Positions 44,501 to 51,769 of a stretch of DNA of 64,000 nt are shown piece by piece. Both the position numbers and the translations under genes were made by a program. Origin of the DNA: Pectinophora gossypiella (Eukaryota; Arthropoda; Insecta; Lepidoptera; Gelechiidae); contig NC_065417.1 of NCBI RefSeq assembly GCF_024362695.1, positions 12,269,001 to 12,333,000 of the forward strand, given 5' to 3'. The notes beneath the pieces were generated by a model. The model saw only the letters and a program-made list of their open reading frames with translations. It searched no databases and was not told the DNA's origin. The first letter of the stretch is position 1. Every line of letters starts with the position of its first letter.

Positions 44501-47056
44501 TACTTATATATATATATCTGTGTGTGTGTGTTTACATGTAGATCCCAGCCAGCAAATTTCACAGCACTATGTAAAGCAACTAAACAGCTTTATTTGCCCC
44601 AGCTACTAGCCTCGTGTGAAATACCATGGATGTCGCGATGAGATGAGTAATCGACCAATCTCATTCACTGGCATTACCGCTTGTTACCGTCACGCTGACG
44701 GTTATTGATGAGCCATCGGGTCCTTCGTCTCATTTACGTTTTTTTAATGGAAGGAACGTTTTGAACTTGCAAGTCATGCTTGCATGGACTGTGAAGGACT
44801 AGGATTCCTTTTTTTACCTTTGATGGGTTTGCTCTTGGCCTCAGACTTGCCCGAAGGCATTGACGAGGCCTGAGATGGAGCGAGCTCGCCCAGAAGGTGC
44901 CTGTTCACTTTGGCCTTGAAAGCACCCAGGTTATATGCATTCGGAAATACAGAAGACGGCACAGAATTCCACTCCATAGCAGTGCGCATAATGAAGGATG
45001 ATGCGAAGCGCTTTGTGCGAATAGTTGGGATATCCACCAAATAGAAGGAACCCGGCCTTACGTCCTTTTTCGATTCATATTTTATGTACCTACTAAACTT
45101 CAAAAGTCCAATCAGATTCTTACGATTCTACGAACAAGTACAATGCACAACGCAATCAATTGTAATAGTTCGTCAAATATTCGTTTTGGCATCCGTAAAT
45201 ATCATAAGTGTTTTTTTTTTATAATGTTGACAGTACAATAGGAAATAATCGCTTTCCTGAACTCTAACACTACACAGAAGATGTTCCCAATGTTGACGTG
45301 GGGGGATTCTAAGACCCTGTGATTACTTGTTGTTATGAACACCTACAAAAATATCGATTTTATGACGACTTTAAATTAGTTCATAAATTCACCATTGTGC
45401 GTTCTGCCCGGCTATACGATTCTTCGGCTGTGACTAATCTTTTGCTCTTTGATTGTACATTCCAGATAATGTAGGTCCATTGTACTTCTTTTGTCTGTTT
45501 TTAACTATTTTATAATAAATTGTTGTATTTTAGCACAATTGGGGTAGTCAGAGGTACGGTCATCGCAAGATGAACTAAGTAGGTACTCAGTACCCACACC
45601 TCTCAACAGCCTCCGTGGTCTAGCGGTTAGATCGTTAGGCTCATGATCTGGAGGTCCGAGTTCGATTCCCGATGGGGACATTGTCGAAATCACTTTGTGA
45701 GACTGTCCTTTGTTTGGTAAGGACTTTTCAGGCTTGAATCACCTGATTGTCCGAAAAATTAAGATGATTCCGTGCTTCGGAGGGCACGTTAAGCCGTTGG
45801 TCCCGGCTATTAGCCGTAAAAACACATCCACCAACCCGCAGTGGAGCAGCGTGGTGGAGTATGCTCAATACCCCCTCCGATTGATTGAGGGGAGGCCTGT
45901 GCCCAGCAGTGGGGCTTATATAGGCAGTTTATGTATGTGTGGGTACACCACACCTAACCGAGCATTCTGTTAGACCAACGCAATAAAAGATCGTGAGCCG
46001 TATCGCCGTCTATAATGGTCGAGACAACTTGTATTTTATATGCAATAAAGAATTTTTGTATTGTATTCCAACAGTAAGCGTAGAGATTGAGTCTTTTCTA
46101 ATACATCATCATCAATTTAAGAGCCACGCTCTTGTCGGTGTAGCATTTTCCATTCCAGTCTATCAAAGGCCAATTCCTTGACTTCTTTTTTTTTAATTCC
46201 TTTTATAATAAGATAAGCAATACGTAAGTAACGGGTTGATCTCCTATCTCATTGTTAATATGGTTCGTTACGTCCATTTCAAAAGTTATCTTGTTTTCTA
46301 ATTTCTCTTAGTGTTGCCCACCCCAATAGGGACTAGGGCGTGAGTTTAATATACATATACAGGATGTTAGTAACATCGTAACGAATACTGAGGGGGATGA
46401 TTCAGACAATGATTCTGAGTTGATATCAAGTGGAATTTTCAGTCGCAAAAGTATGGAACGAATTTATTTTTTAAAAAAGACTAACATTTTCATAAATTTT
46501 CCGATAGGAAAATCCACTTGATATCAACTCTGAATCATCTCCCTCAGTATTCGTAACGATGTCACTAACACCCTGTAGGTATGTTATTTACATAAACAGC
46601 TTACTTAAATACGTTTGACCGCTTCGCACAGGCCTCCCTTCAATCTACCGGAGGGAGTATCACTGCGGTTTGGTGGAGTGCTATGTATTAGCGGAGGTAA
46701 CGTGCCTTCAGAATCACGGAATCATCTTACTTTTCCGAATATTCTGGTGAATTAATCTGCAATGTTGTTGATAAACAAAGAATAGTATCACAAAGTGATT
46801 TCGACAATCGGGAATCAAATCCGGACCTGCAGATCGTGAGCTTGCGCCCTAACCAGTAGACCACTGTGGCTGTTTGCAGCTGTGTATGTGTGAACTAACC
46901 AATAGTATATGTGTAGAGGGTTTCCTGACGACGTGCTCCTTCGACTACTTCACCGATGACCAGGACACGAAGGTGTTTGTGGCCTGCATCTTCGTCTGGA
47001 GCTACGCCATCCCCATGGCGCTCATATGCTACTTCTACTCGCAGCTCTTCGGTGCC
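35447..47056 (+). CDS. Blue-clade visual opsin, 5' five exons (partial: 245 codons, TM1-TM5)
   Basis: Rhabdomeric visual pigment, a seven-helix Gq-coupled receptor that binds a retinal-type chromophore in photoreceptor microvilli. The join is 35447-35502, 36072-36263, 41781-41996, 42430-42560 and 46917-47056, with exon-end phases 2, 2, 2, 1 and 0, all GT/AG, 735 nt in frame. Visible landmarks: N-glycosylation site N4-L-T; TM1 with GNG (N74); TM2 with N97-L-A-x-x-D102; C128, pairing with C205 in loop 2; Y131 at the vertebrate counterion position; D152-R153-Y154; W178 in TM4; E199 in the WGRFVPEG loop, equivalent to bovine Glu181; P231 and Y239 in TM5. The run K-TISSPLDGRIN and Glu108 in TM2, where insect UV opsins carry Lys, place it in the insect blue clade rather than UV or long-wavelength (from memory of the families). 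Family members have about 380 residues. Loop 3, TM6, TM7 with the Schiff-base lysine and the C-terminus were not found downstream, so the gene leaves the window or is truncated. Confidence 0.93.
35503..36071 (+). other. Opsin intron 1 (569 bp) with LINE 3'-UTR-like remnant
   Basis: GTTAGT...CTCAG intron. At about 35881-35960 the text GAGTTTCTTGTGTCACTTC followed by TTCTCCTCAGCCATAGCACG resembles the tail that follows the LINE frame at 56.4 kb (GTTTCTTGTCATTTC, then TTCTCTGCAGCCATAACACC). Short open frames here on both strands match nothing I recognise. Confidence 0.7.
36072..36263 (+). CDS. Opsin exon 2 (residues 20-82: extracellular N-terminus and TM1)
   Basis: The acceptor is TTCTCAG at 36071 and the donor GTGAGT at 36264. 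The 192 nt encode the conserved pre-TM1 block (HMLGWNIPEEHQ, HWRNFPAVSKYWHY) and helix 1 ending TGNGIVIWIFS. Open frames running upstream of 36072 on this strand are read-through into intron 1 and are not part of the protein. Confidence 0.93.
36789..37228 (+). pseudogene. Probable LINE reverse transcriptase C-terminal remnant, frameshifted (opsin intron 2)
   Basis: A 126-codon open frame ends YLPDDNNLGVFKTLIVI. Shifting frame at about 37153 continues LDRDLSTLGHINRCLPSAV and ILNK, then TAA at 37226. NLGVFKT aligns with NLGAFKAKVNRHL of the 44.8 kb remnant. The N-terminal part is basic and not recognised, and may be chance. Confidence 0.45.
37800..38085 (+). repeat. Family E copy with inserted segment (opsin intron 2)
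   Basis: CCTCCGAAATGCATTTCTCG ... CACCGCTAAGCACGTAATAA ... GATCCAAACATGAACCTGAA, followed by an unrelated stretch and then TGATTGTGAGGCGCTCAAAG of the head. Confidence 0.5.
38190..38287 (+). repeat. Family F 5' part (opsin intron 2)
   Basis: GCAGGTTTGTTTCCCAAACG, B box CTGGTTCGATCCCCGGACCGG, then CGACTTATTAATTTACCTTTA. Cut short by a family A SINE at 38288. Confidence 0.55.
38288..38616 (-). mobile_element. SINE family A, full-length copy in opsin intron 2
   Basis: The minus-strand head at 38616 reads GGCCTCCGTGGTGTAGTGG, TTGAGCGTTGGGCTCACGATC, B box GGGTTCGAATCCCGG, through to the CTTCTTCTATCGTG tail at 38288. Confidence 0.75.
39647..39855 (+). repeat. Family H repeat, diverged (opsin intron 2)
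   Basis: GATACCGACCCCGCTGGCAT ... CTCAGACGACGACTTGAGCC ... GCATTTGTCCGGCCAAATAG. Confidence 0.55.
40143..40338 (-). repeat. SINE family A, head-truncated, in opsin intron 2
   Basis: TTCTATCGTGTGGGTTGTGA ... GCCGCCAAAGGCCCCTGACT ... ACGTGCCCTCCGAAGCACGA. It has an internal deletion of the CTACTTACT block. Confidence 0.65.
40765..41040 (+). repeat. Family C long copy ending in a GTGTGG microsatellite (opsin intron 2)
   Basis: TATGCTGTTCTGGGAGCAAA ... GCTGCTTGTCTTCCCGGACA ... GGCTCTGCCCACCCCATTTG. The usual ATGT tail is replaced from about 40986 by GTGTGGGTGTGGGTGTGGG. Confidence 0.65.
40986..41040 (+). repeat. GTGTGG microsatellite (opsin intron 2)
   Basis: GTGTGGGTGTGGGTGTGGGA then TTATGGGTGTGGGTGTGG. 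Overlapping open frames in several phases arise from this repeat. Confidence 0.75.
41205..41412 (-). repeat. Family F copy, opposite orientation (opsin intron 2)
   Basis: CTATGGGGTAGTTAGAGGTA ... GAGCCGTATCGTCTTCTATA ... CTTTGGTGCAAGTCCGGTAC ... GTTTGCGGAGCAAACTGGTG. Nearly full length, and it shows the family tail that the 63.0 kb copy shares only in part. Confidence 0.6.
41515..41605 (+). repeat. Family E-related fragment (opsin intron 2)
   Basis: GGGGCTAGCCTATTGCCATT ... CTGGAAACCAAGTGG ... CCGGGATTCGAACTCG (B box inverse). Confidence 0.45.
41781..41996 (+). CDS. Opsin exon 3 (residues 84-154: loop 1, TM2, TM3, DRY)
   Basis: The acceptor is AATTCCAG at 41780 and the donor GTAAGT at 41997. 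It encodes SKSLRSASNMFVINLAIFD, then five consecutive Met codons and E108-M-P in TM2, the conserved C128 and the DRYK motif at the cytoplasmic end of TM3. Codons are GC-richer than the surrounding intron, as expected for coding sequence. Confidence 0.95.
41997..42429 (+). other. Opsin intron 3 (433 bp)
   Basis: A short GTAAGT...TTACAG intron between the TM3 and TM4 exons. It includes a CpG-rich patch near 42055-42085 (GCGCGCGGCGCGATTG). No recognised repeat. Confidence 0.9.
42430..42560 (+). CDS. Opsin exon 4 (residues 156-198: loop 2 and TM4)
   Basis: The acceptor is TTGCTTACAG at 42429 and the donor GTTAGT at 42561. The first base completes Lys155 (AA+A). The exon encodes TISSPLDGRINKVQ and helix 4 with the conserved Trp178 and the ALPFTILPALKIWGRFVP segment. 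It ends in phase 1; the last G joins AG of exon 5 to make Glu199. Confidence 0.94.
44220..44290 (+). repeat. SINE family B 3' tail in opsin intron 4
   Basis: CCCCCTCCGGTTGATTGAAG ... CCAGCAGTGGGACGTATATA ... TTATGTTATGTTA. Well conserved. Confidence 0.65.
44415..44475 (+). pseudogene. LINE family D fragment in opsin intron 4
   Basis: CGATTGATGAATGTGGAGGA encodes RLMNVEEAREICQNRSKWN, matching the family D C-terminus. It breaks off into an AT/GT microsatellite. Confidence 0.5.
44488..44532 (+). repeat. Compound AT/GT microsatellite (opsin intron 4)
   Basis: ACATATATATGTACTTATAT, ATATATATCTGTGTGTGTGTG. Confidence 0.75.
44774..45132 (-). pseudogene. Non-LTR retrotransposon reverse transcriptase C-terminus
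   Basis: Open on the minus strand from NRKNLIGLLKFSRY, through IRTKRFASSFIMRTAMEWNS and VPSSVFPNAYNLGAFKAKV, to NRHLLGELAP and a Lys/Ser-rich end. The RTAMEWNSLPxxVFPxxYNLGxFKxxVNRHL pattern is the familiar thumb/C-terminal segment of Jockey/CR1-group LINE reverse transcriptases. 5'-truncated; no catalytic core (no YADD). Confidence 0.7.
45538..45604 (-). repeat. Family F tail fragment
   Basis: ATTGGGGTAGTCAGAGGTAC ... CATCGCAAGATGAACTAAGT ... AGTACCCACACCTC. A second piece (GTGAGCCGTATCGCCGTCTA) lies at 45992-46020, on the other side of SINE B, so SINE B appears to have inserted into a family F element. Confidence 0.55.
45608..45938 (+). mobile_element. SINE family B, full-length: A-type head with a different 3' tail
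   Basis: The head GCCTCCGTGGTCTAGCGGTT, B box GAGTTCGATTCCCGATG and body to CGTTAAGCCGTTGGTCCCGG match family A. Then it switches to CCACCAACCCGCAGTGGAGC, CCCTCCGATTGATTGAGGGG, GGCCTGTGCCCAGCAGTGGG and TATATAGGCAGTTTATGT. Thus two SINE families share a 5' end and differ in the 3' tail, presumably each matching its own LINE. Confidence 0.75.
46103..46185 (-). repeat. Family I repeat (opsin intron 4)
   Basis: ACATCATCATCAATTTAAGA, GCCACGCTCTTGTCGGTGTA, GCATTTTCCATTCCAGTC. Inverse of 16885-16977. Confidence 0.5.
46225..46350 (+). repeat. Family C fragment, diverged (opsin intron 4)
   Basis: AACGGGTTGATCTCCTATCT ... GTTGCCCACCCCAATAGGGA then CTAGGGCGTGAGTTT. The foldback element 46359-46576 follows within about 10 bp. 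Confidence 0.45.
46359..46576. mobile_element. Foldback MITE, family J, near-complete hairpin
   Basis: A 218-bp element in opsin intron 4. The left arm ACAGGATGTTAGTAACATCG continues through TGATATCAAGTGGAATTTTC (arm about 83 bp). The right arm is its inverse, ending CACTAACACCCTGT. Spacer about 55 bp. Likely inserted at TA, since the ends read TACAGG...CCTGTA. Confidence 0.75.
46696..46872 (-). repeat. SINE family A, 5' half, 44 bp upstream of opsin exon 5
   Basis: ACGTGCCTTCAGAATCACGG ... ATCACAAAGTGATTTCGACA ... GAGCTTGCGCCCTAACCAGT, reverse orientation, head end at 46872. Exon 5 starts at 46917, so the insertion lies almost at its splice acceptor. Confidence 0.7.
46917..47056 (+). CDS. 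Opsin exon 5 (residues 199-245: extracellular loop 2 and TM5)
   Basis: The acceptor is GTGTAG at 46916 and the donor GTAAGT at 47057. It encodes EGFLTTCSFDYF with the disulfide Cys205 and putative second counterion Glu199, then TM5 (FVACIFVWSYAIPMALICYF) ending YSQLFGA in phase 0. The polypyrimidine tract is weak, but a CTAAC branchpoint-like sequence lies at 46895-46899. SINE copies flank the exon closely on both sides. The next exon (expected to continue VR.. into loop 3) was not found. Confidence 0.94.
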
Positions 47057-47106
47057 GTAAGTACTACCATGTTCTATAATATAACCGTAGAATAAGGAAT
47101 AATACT

Positions 47107-47425
47107 GACGTAAGTGAGTAATCCTTACATGAGCCATGTCAGGGGCCTTTGGCGGCTCAACAATAACCCTGACACCAGGGTTTTTTTAAAAAGTAAAAAG
47201 ATCCGTGCTTCGGAATGCACGTTACGCTGTTGGTCCCAGTTATTACTTACTGATGTAAGTACGTAGCCGTTACATGAGTCATGTCAGGGGTTTATGGTGG
47301 CACAGTAATAACCCTAACACCAGGGTTGATGGGGTTGGTAATTCACCTAACAATCCACACGATAGAAGACCAGGGTTGCTGAGTTTGGTATTCCACTTCA
47401 CAACCCACACGATAGAAGAAAACTG
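47107..47425 (+). repeat. SINE family A, two or three partial 3' copies just after opsin exon 5
   Basis: 47107-47180 has GAGCCATGTCAGGGGCCTTT to ACACCAGGG. 47195-47371 has GATCCGTGCTTCGGAATGCA to CACACGATAGAAGA. A third short tail, AGGGTTGCTGAGTTTGGTAT to CGATAGAAGAA, ends near 47425. Orientation is opposite to the copy before exon 5. Confidence 0.7.
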
Positions 47426-47747
47426 TGAAAATGTTTGGCTTGATTGACCCTTTTAAACGGTCATCGAAAACCGCGATTTAGAAAATGTAGCAAACGGTAG
47501 AGTGAAGTCCAATCATGCTTCGAAGTTTTCAAAGTTTGAAAGCGTACAGTTTATAAACCGAGCGACGACCCCCGGCTGATAAAGGAAGGGGGAGCACAGC
47601 CCCAGATGTCGATTTCAATGTTTATTCGTTGGTTGTATATATAATCCAAGACCACTAGCCATTTAAATTGCTCTCAGTTTATGAAGTTCTACAGATATAA
47701 ATGACAAAATCTTTTTTTTTTCTAGCCTAAAAAACGCACATATCCCA

Positions 47748-47815
47748 ATTAGCGTAGTCTAGTCAGAGGTACATCCATCGCAAGGATTACGTACCCACAC
47801 CTGACTGAGCTTTCT
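47748..47815 (-). repeat. Family F tail fragment
   Basis: TTAGCGTAGTCTAGTCAGAG, GTACATCCATCGCAAGGATT, ACGTACCCACACCTGACTGA. Confidence 0.45.
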
Positions 47816-47849
47816 GTTATAAGTACCTACCAAAACACAATACAAAAGG

Positions 47850-47999
47850 CTAGTCTACAAGATCCCACTCCTGGGCAAAGGCCTCTCCTTCCTCTGTCCA
47901 TTTTACTCGGTCCTCTGCGTACTCGGCCCAGTCTCTCCGGCAAGCGGCCAATTTGTGACGCTGTCTCTTTCGAGGTCTACCAGGACGCCTGAAATGACC
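47850..47999 (-). pseudogene. Non-LTR (RTE/Bov-B-like) reverse transcriptase C-terminus, 49 codons and stop
   Basis: The minus strand reads GHFRRPGRPRKRQRHKLAAC, RRDWAEYAEDRVKWTEEGEA, FAQEWDLVD, stop. The pattern RRPGRPxxRW...W...A.DR..W...GEAFAQ.WD is characteristic of C-termini of RTE-like LINEs. 5'-truncated; undisturbed in this short stretch, so fairly young. Confidence 0.7.
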
Positions 48000-48012
48000 T
48001 ATATATCAAAGG

Positions 48013-48075
48013 ATAAAAACTCTCAGCGCTCTCCATTTGTCTGGCCAAGACGTTAATGCTAAGACATCATCACGT
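48013..48075 (+). repeat. Family H 3' fragment
   Basis: AAACTCTCAGCGCTCTCCAT, TTGTCTGGCCAAGACGTTAA. Adjacent to the RTE-like C-terminus at 47850-47999. Confidence 0.45.
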
Positions 48076-48519
48076 CAAAAAAATATAGTGCTCCACCCGC
48101 ATGTGAAACCAGCCCACCACATTACCAAAACACGACTAAGTGCCTACAAGGCTTCGCACATTTTTCACAACTTACAAGCCCATTCAAATGGCCCACGTAC
48201 TATCGATTTCCTTTACATTTATGCACGACAAATCGTATCGGCTATTATACGCGAGCGTTTGCTAGTTCTAAGGGATTGAAGGAAAGCTTTTCCCCGTTTG
48301 AGTAGTTGGAACCTACCTAACCTACTTTATAAGCCCTCAAAGGATATATTCTTATAATATATTGTAACCGTTCCATGTGAACGCGGTTCTGAATACATTA
48401 TTATGTTTTATTCCTGCGCTTTTGTGTGCTGTAGGTTTATACTCGTATTTATAAGGTTTCTACCTACCAAACCTACTATTTGATGAAAGTTGTGCTACTT
48501 CTATTTTGAACTGGAAGCG

Positions 48520-48755
48520 ATTAAAAAACATAGACACAAATTCAGCTACTTGACTTCCCGGGCATGATTGTCGTTTCTAACATGATGGACAGTTCTTAAG
48601 GGCGATCCCTTGTCACCACAAGCTTCATCATATCCATCTTAGGACTTCAACAGAACAGTGATAAGTGACAAGAACAGTGGTAAGTTCTCTTTGATTACTT
48701 GTGGCTCGGTCCACTCCATTAGGGGTTATTGCCGTGAATTTATCTACATGTTAAT
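48520..48755 (+). repeat. Family C copy, diverged
   Basis: TTCAGCTACTTGACTTCCCG ... GATCCCTTGTCACCACAAGC ... CTTGTGGCTCGGTCCACTCC. Confidence 0.5.
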
Positions 48756-48913
48756 ATAGTTTTAAGGTAGAATGTTGTGTCAAAGACTTGGAGTAGGTTA
48801 GAAGAACGGAAAATATGTTCAGGTACCAAGACGAGATATCGATCGCAATGTCAAAAAGTTATCACCTGAAGTCGGCCTTGGTCTTACTTGGTCTACTCAA
48901 ATAATGATTATAA

Positions 48914-49153
48914 TCTAAATATATAAAAGGAGAAACTGACTGACTGACATATCAACGTACAGCCTAAACGGCTAAACGTAGGCACTTGAAATTTGGAAGG
49001 GACGTAGCTTAGGTACCGCAGAGGTGCACTAAGAAAGGAATTCCCGAAATTCCTACGGAAACGGGAATTAGCGGGAAAATCCTTTTGTATGAAAAATCTA
49101 AACCGCGTAAGACAGATATACGCCACGCGGACGAAGTCGCGGGCAAAAGCTAG
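48914..49153 (+). mobile_element. Non-autonomous Helitron (Helentron-like ends), 240 bp
   Basis: Begins TCTAAATATATAAAAGGAG after an A and ends with GTCGCGGGCAAAAGCTAG before a T, the canonical Helitron 5'-TC...CTAG-3' insertion between A and T. A small CGCG...CGCG hairpin (ACGCGGACGAAGTCGCGG) lies just inside the 3' end. The body (GGAATTAGCGGGAAAATCC) is typical of the short Helitrons common in Lepidoptera. No protein. Confidence 0.75.
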
Positions 49154-49437
49154 TATATTCTATGATTTTTCAAAAAGCGCATAAAGGGCGAAGATTTCGA
49201 AACTAATCTGTTTCCAATTTCTACGATAAGCTAGGGGTGATAAGCGCATGAATCAGTTCCGCCGGGAAGAAACAGAATTTCCTATAATACAGTACACAGC
49301 GCCGAATTCCCTATTTTTCTTTTTAAATCCTTCAAGCGAGCTACTGAGAAACAACAAAACCTTCCCTTCAGGATTGAATTAAGGGAATTTCTGAGTTAGC
49401 TAAAACGTATTAATATTCAAGTAGTTCAATCAATGAC

Positions 49438-49597
49438 AGCATCCATGGTCTAGTGGTTAGAGCATTGTGGGCTTACGATTTGGAAGGTCTGGGTTGGATT
49501 ACTGTCGAAAATCACTTTGTGAGACATTACAGACTGAATCACCTGATTGTCCGGAATCAGTAAAATTATCCGTGCTTCGGAAGGCACGTTAACGTCT
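49438..49597 (+). repeat. SINE family A/B head fragment
   Basis: GCATCCATGGTCTAGTGGTT (A box), a damaged B box GGGTTGGATTACTG, then ATCACCTGATTGTCCGGAAT to GGAAGGCACGTTAACG. It lacks any diagnostic tail, so A or B cannot be decided. Confidence 0.6.
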
Positions 49598-49741
49598 CAA
49601 CTGATAATTTTAACCCAGGTAAAGTACCTAATGCATAAGTTGTACATTGGAATAAAGAACTTAGAAAAAAAAATACTACATATTTATAATATTATCGGGC
49701 GCTGACCGCTTCCCTTCTGGCTCTCACTTTACTCTTAAGGG

Positions 49742-49980
49742 CTTATTACACTTACCTGTCAGACAGGCAAGATGAGTCAAGGTCACGGGCAGTTACCATG
49801 GTTACTCCCCACCAACTCGCTCGAGACCATGTTTTCCATGGTTACCCGCCGATATGTTATTAGACTGTAGTCTAATACGATCTGATCGGGAAAGGGGACT
49901 TGGTGGGGAGTAACCATGGCAACCACAGTGACCTTGACGCATCTAGCCTGTCGGACAGGTAGGCGTAATCATGGTATAAG
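49742..49980. mobile_element. Foldback MITE, about 80-bp inverted repeats
   Basis: The left arm CTTATTACACTTACCTGTCAG continues via CAAGGTCAC and TTACCATGGTTACTCCCCACC. The right arm is its inverse, GGTGGGGAGTAACCATGGCA to GGCGTAATCATGGTATAAG. The central spacer is about 75 bp. The target duplication is not clear. Confidence 0.65.
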
Positions 49981-50039
49981 AAGACCAGGTATGCTCAAAA
50001 GTGACAGCTAACATTTCCAGGTTTGCCCAGCTGACGTCA

Positions 50040-51113
50040 CTGCGTTGCTATTTCGAAAAAATAAATTGTTTTTATATTTACTTTGCCAAGAAGTTTTGAA
50101 CATTTAGGAAAAGAGTTACTTGCAGTTTTAATGATTTTTACAATGTGACAAGTAATAATAATTAAATAAGTACATTACTCAGTAATTCACTTAATTTTCA
50201 ATAATAAAATTTACGTCCTTGTTGGAGATACCAATTTAATGGTAACGCTGTGGTAACACATACGTCATCAAAGGGCTAGCAATGGCGGCTTGTCATAGGA
50301 TTCAGCATACAAGGTTTTCTTTTACCATGGGTGTAATAAGCCGTTTAAATGGCCGTAAGGAGTAAGGGGGAGAGCGCGCGGACTTTCTATCTCGCTCGCA
50401 CTTACGGCGTTAGGCGTCACATGGTAAGAATAACATTTTATTTGGTAGAATGTATCCGGGGTGTGTTTCTGACCTAAATACGGACCCGTGCGGGACTTTA
50501 TCTCGGCTCTCCTCGGCACAAGGCATTAAAAATTCGTTTTATTACACCGCCGCTGACAATGACGTTATCACACTCAGTAGTTTTTGTCCCAGCTTTGTTC
50601 CCGCAGTATAAATAAACCTTGCATTTCAAAGCATATAATAGCTAAATAGGTACTTAGATCCTAATTAATACTTATTCCGTATTTGACTTACCATAGCGCG
50701 GAGAAAGTACTGCGTGGCCCATACCTGTAACCATTTAGAATTTTCCAATCTTTAGACACGTCAGAAATTACTATAGTACATTTTGCCGTCGATTTTACTT
50801 ATCTATTTAATTGCTATTAAAGTACTGTACCAACAATAAGCATTATGCTCCAAGTTAAATCTTAAATATAAAGCAATCGCGTTAAAAAAGAATAAGCATC
50901 CATTAATTTCATTCTATGACCGATTCTATCGCATCAATTCTATATTCGAATTCGATTTTTTTTATGGAATAATTCACTACGCTCATCATCAAGCGGAAGT
51001 TCTCGTGAAACAAAAATGAGTGACTGAGTAGGCACTCCTTGCTTAAGAACTTGACCGATTTCGGTTGATGCACCACCACACTTTTAGAGGTGTAGTCTCT
51101 AAAACAAGAATAT
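50040..51113. other. No gene recognised
   Basis: Starts with a TGACGTCA at 50032-50039, close after the foldback MITE 49742-49980. A GC-richer patch at 50335-50420 and 50450-50530 has no coding look. Confidence 0.4.
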
Positions 51114-51531
51114 CCCTGGGGGATTAAAAAACCAAATAGAAGCAATTCATCTAAAAAGTAATATTGCAATTTGACATTTGCGCATACAAAAGTAAGTGCG
51201 TATTATCAAGAAAAGTCAAATAGCAATTGTAAGGGCCAAAGCTGGGTTCCGGCTTCAGCGCTCCATCTGCAGTTGTAGTTGTAGGAGTTGATCGTTAACT
51301 CAAAGATTCGTTAAGTAGGTTAAATTGTTTATTACGTGTTTATTAGCGCTCGTGGCTAGTACGTATCGTTTACGTTGAGTGACCGTTTCACACTGACCCA
51401 CTAATATAATCGACTGCGCATCGCTACCAAAAGCAGGGCACAACGTTAGCAAATTATGTTCGGTTGAAGATCGTACAGCAATATTGCTTTTTAGATGATA
51501 TGCTTTGATGTGGCCTTTTTAACCCCCCTGA
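51114..51531. mobile_element. MITE family L, long foldback copy
   Basis: Left end CCCTGGGGGATTAAAAAACC ... AGCAATTCATCTAAAAAG; right end is the inverse, CTTTTTAGATGATATGCTTTG ... TTTTTAACCCCCCTG. Spacer about 300 bp, unique. No frame. Confidence 0.65.
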
Positions 51532-51769
51532 TGCTGAGTGTCATACCTCCGATAGGATAGGAACAGGAAGAATTCACTACGCATTAGCAAAGTACAGGGC
51601 ACTAGTCCGTCAGACCTTCAGACGACTGAAAATAATAGACCAAAATAGAAAAAATGTATGTTTTCAGCCTCGCGCGTCGGCTTCAACCTGTCAGCAAAAA
51701 CAATCGACTTCTCTCAAAGAATTCAATACATATACGAAAATTCAAATAAGCCGCTCACGGCCTTTTTTT

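Larger units (their letters stand above)
42561..46916 (+). other. Opsin intron 4 (4.36 kb), repeat-filled
   Basis: A GTTAGT...TGTAG intron. About 42600-44200 is AT-rich without a recognised repeat; an 84-codon open frame at 43278-43532 matches nothing I know. From 44218 it holds a family B tail, two LINE remnants (44415-44475, 44774-45132), SINE B (45608-45938), a family C fragment, the foldback MITE 46359-46576 and SINE A (46696-46872). Confidence 0.85.
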
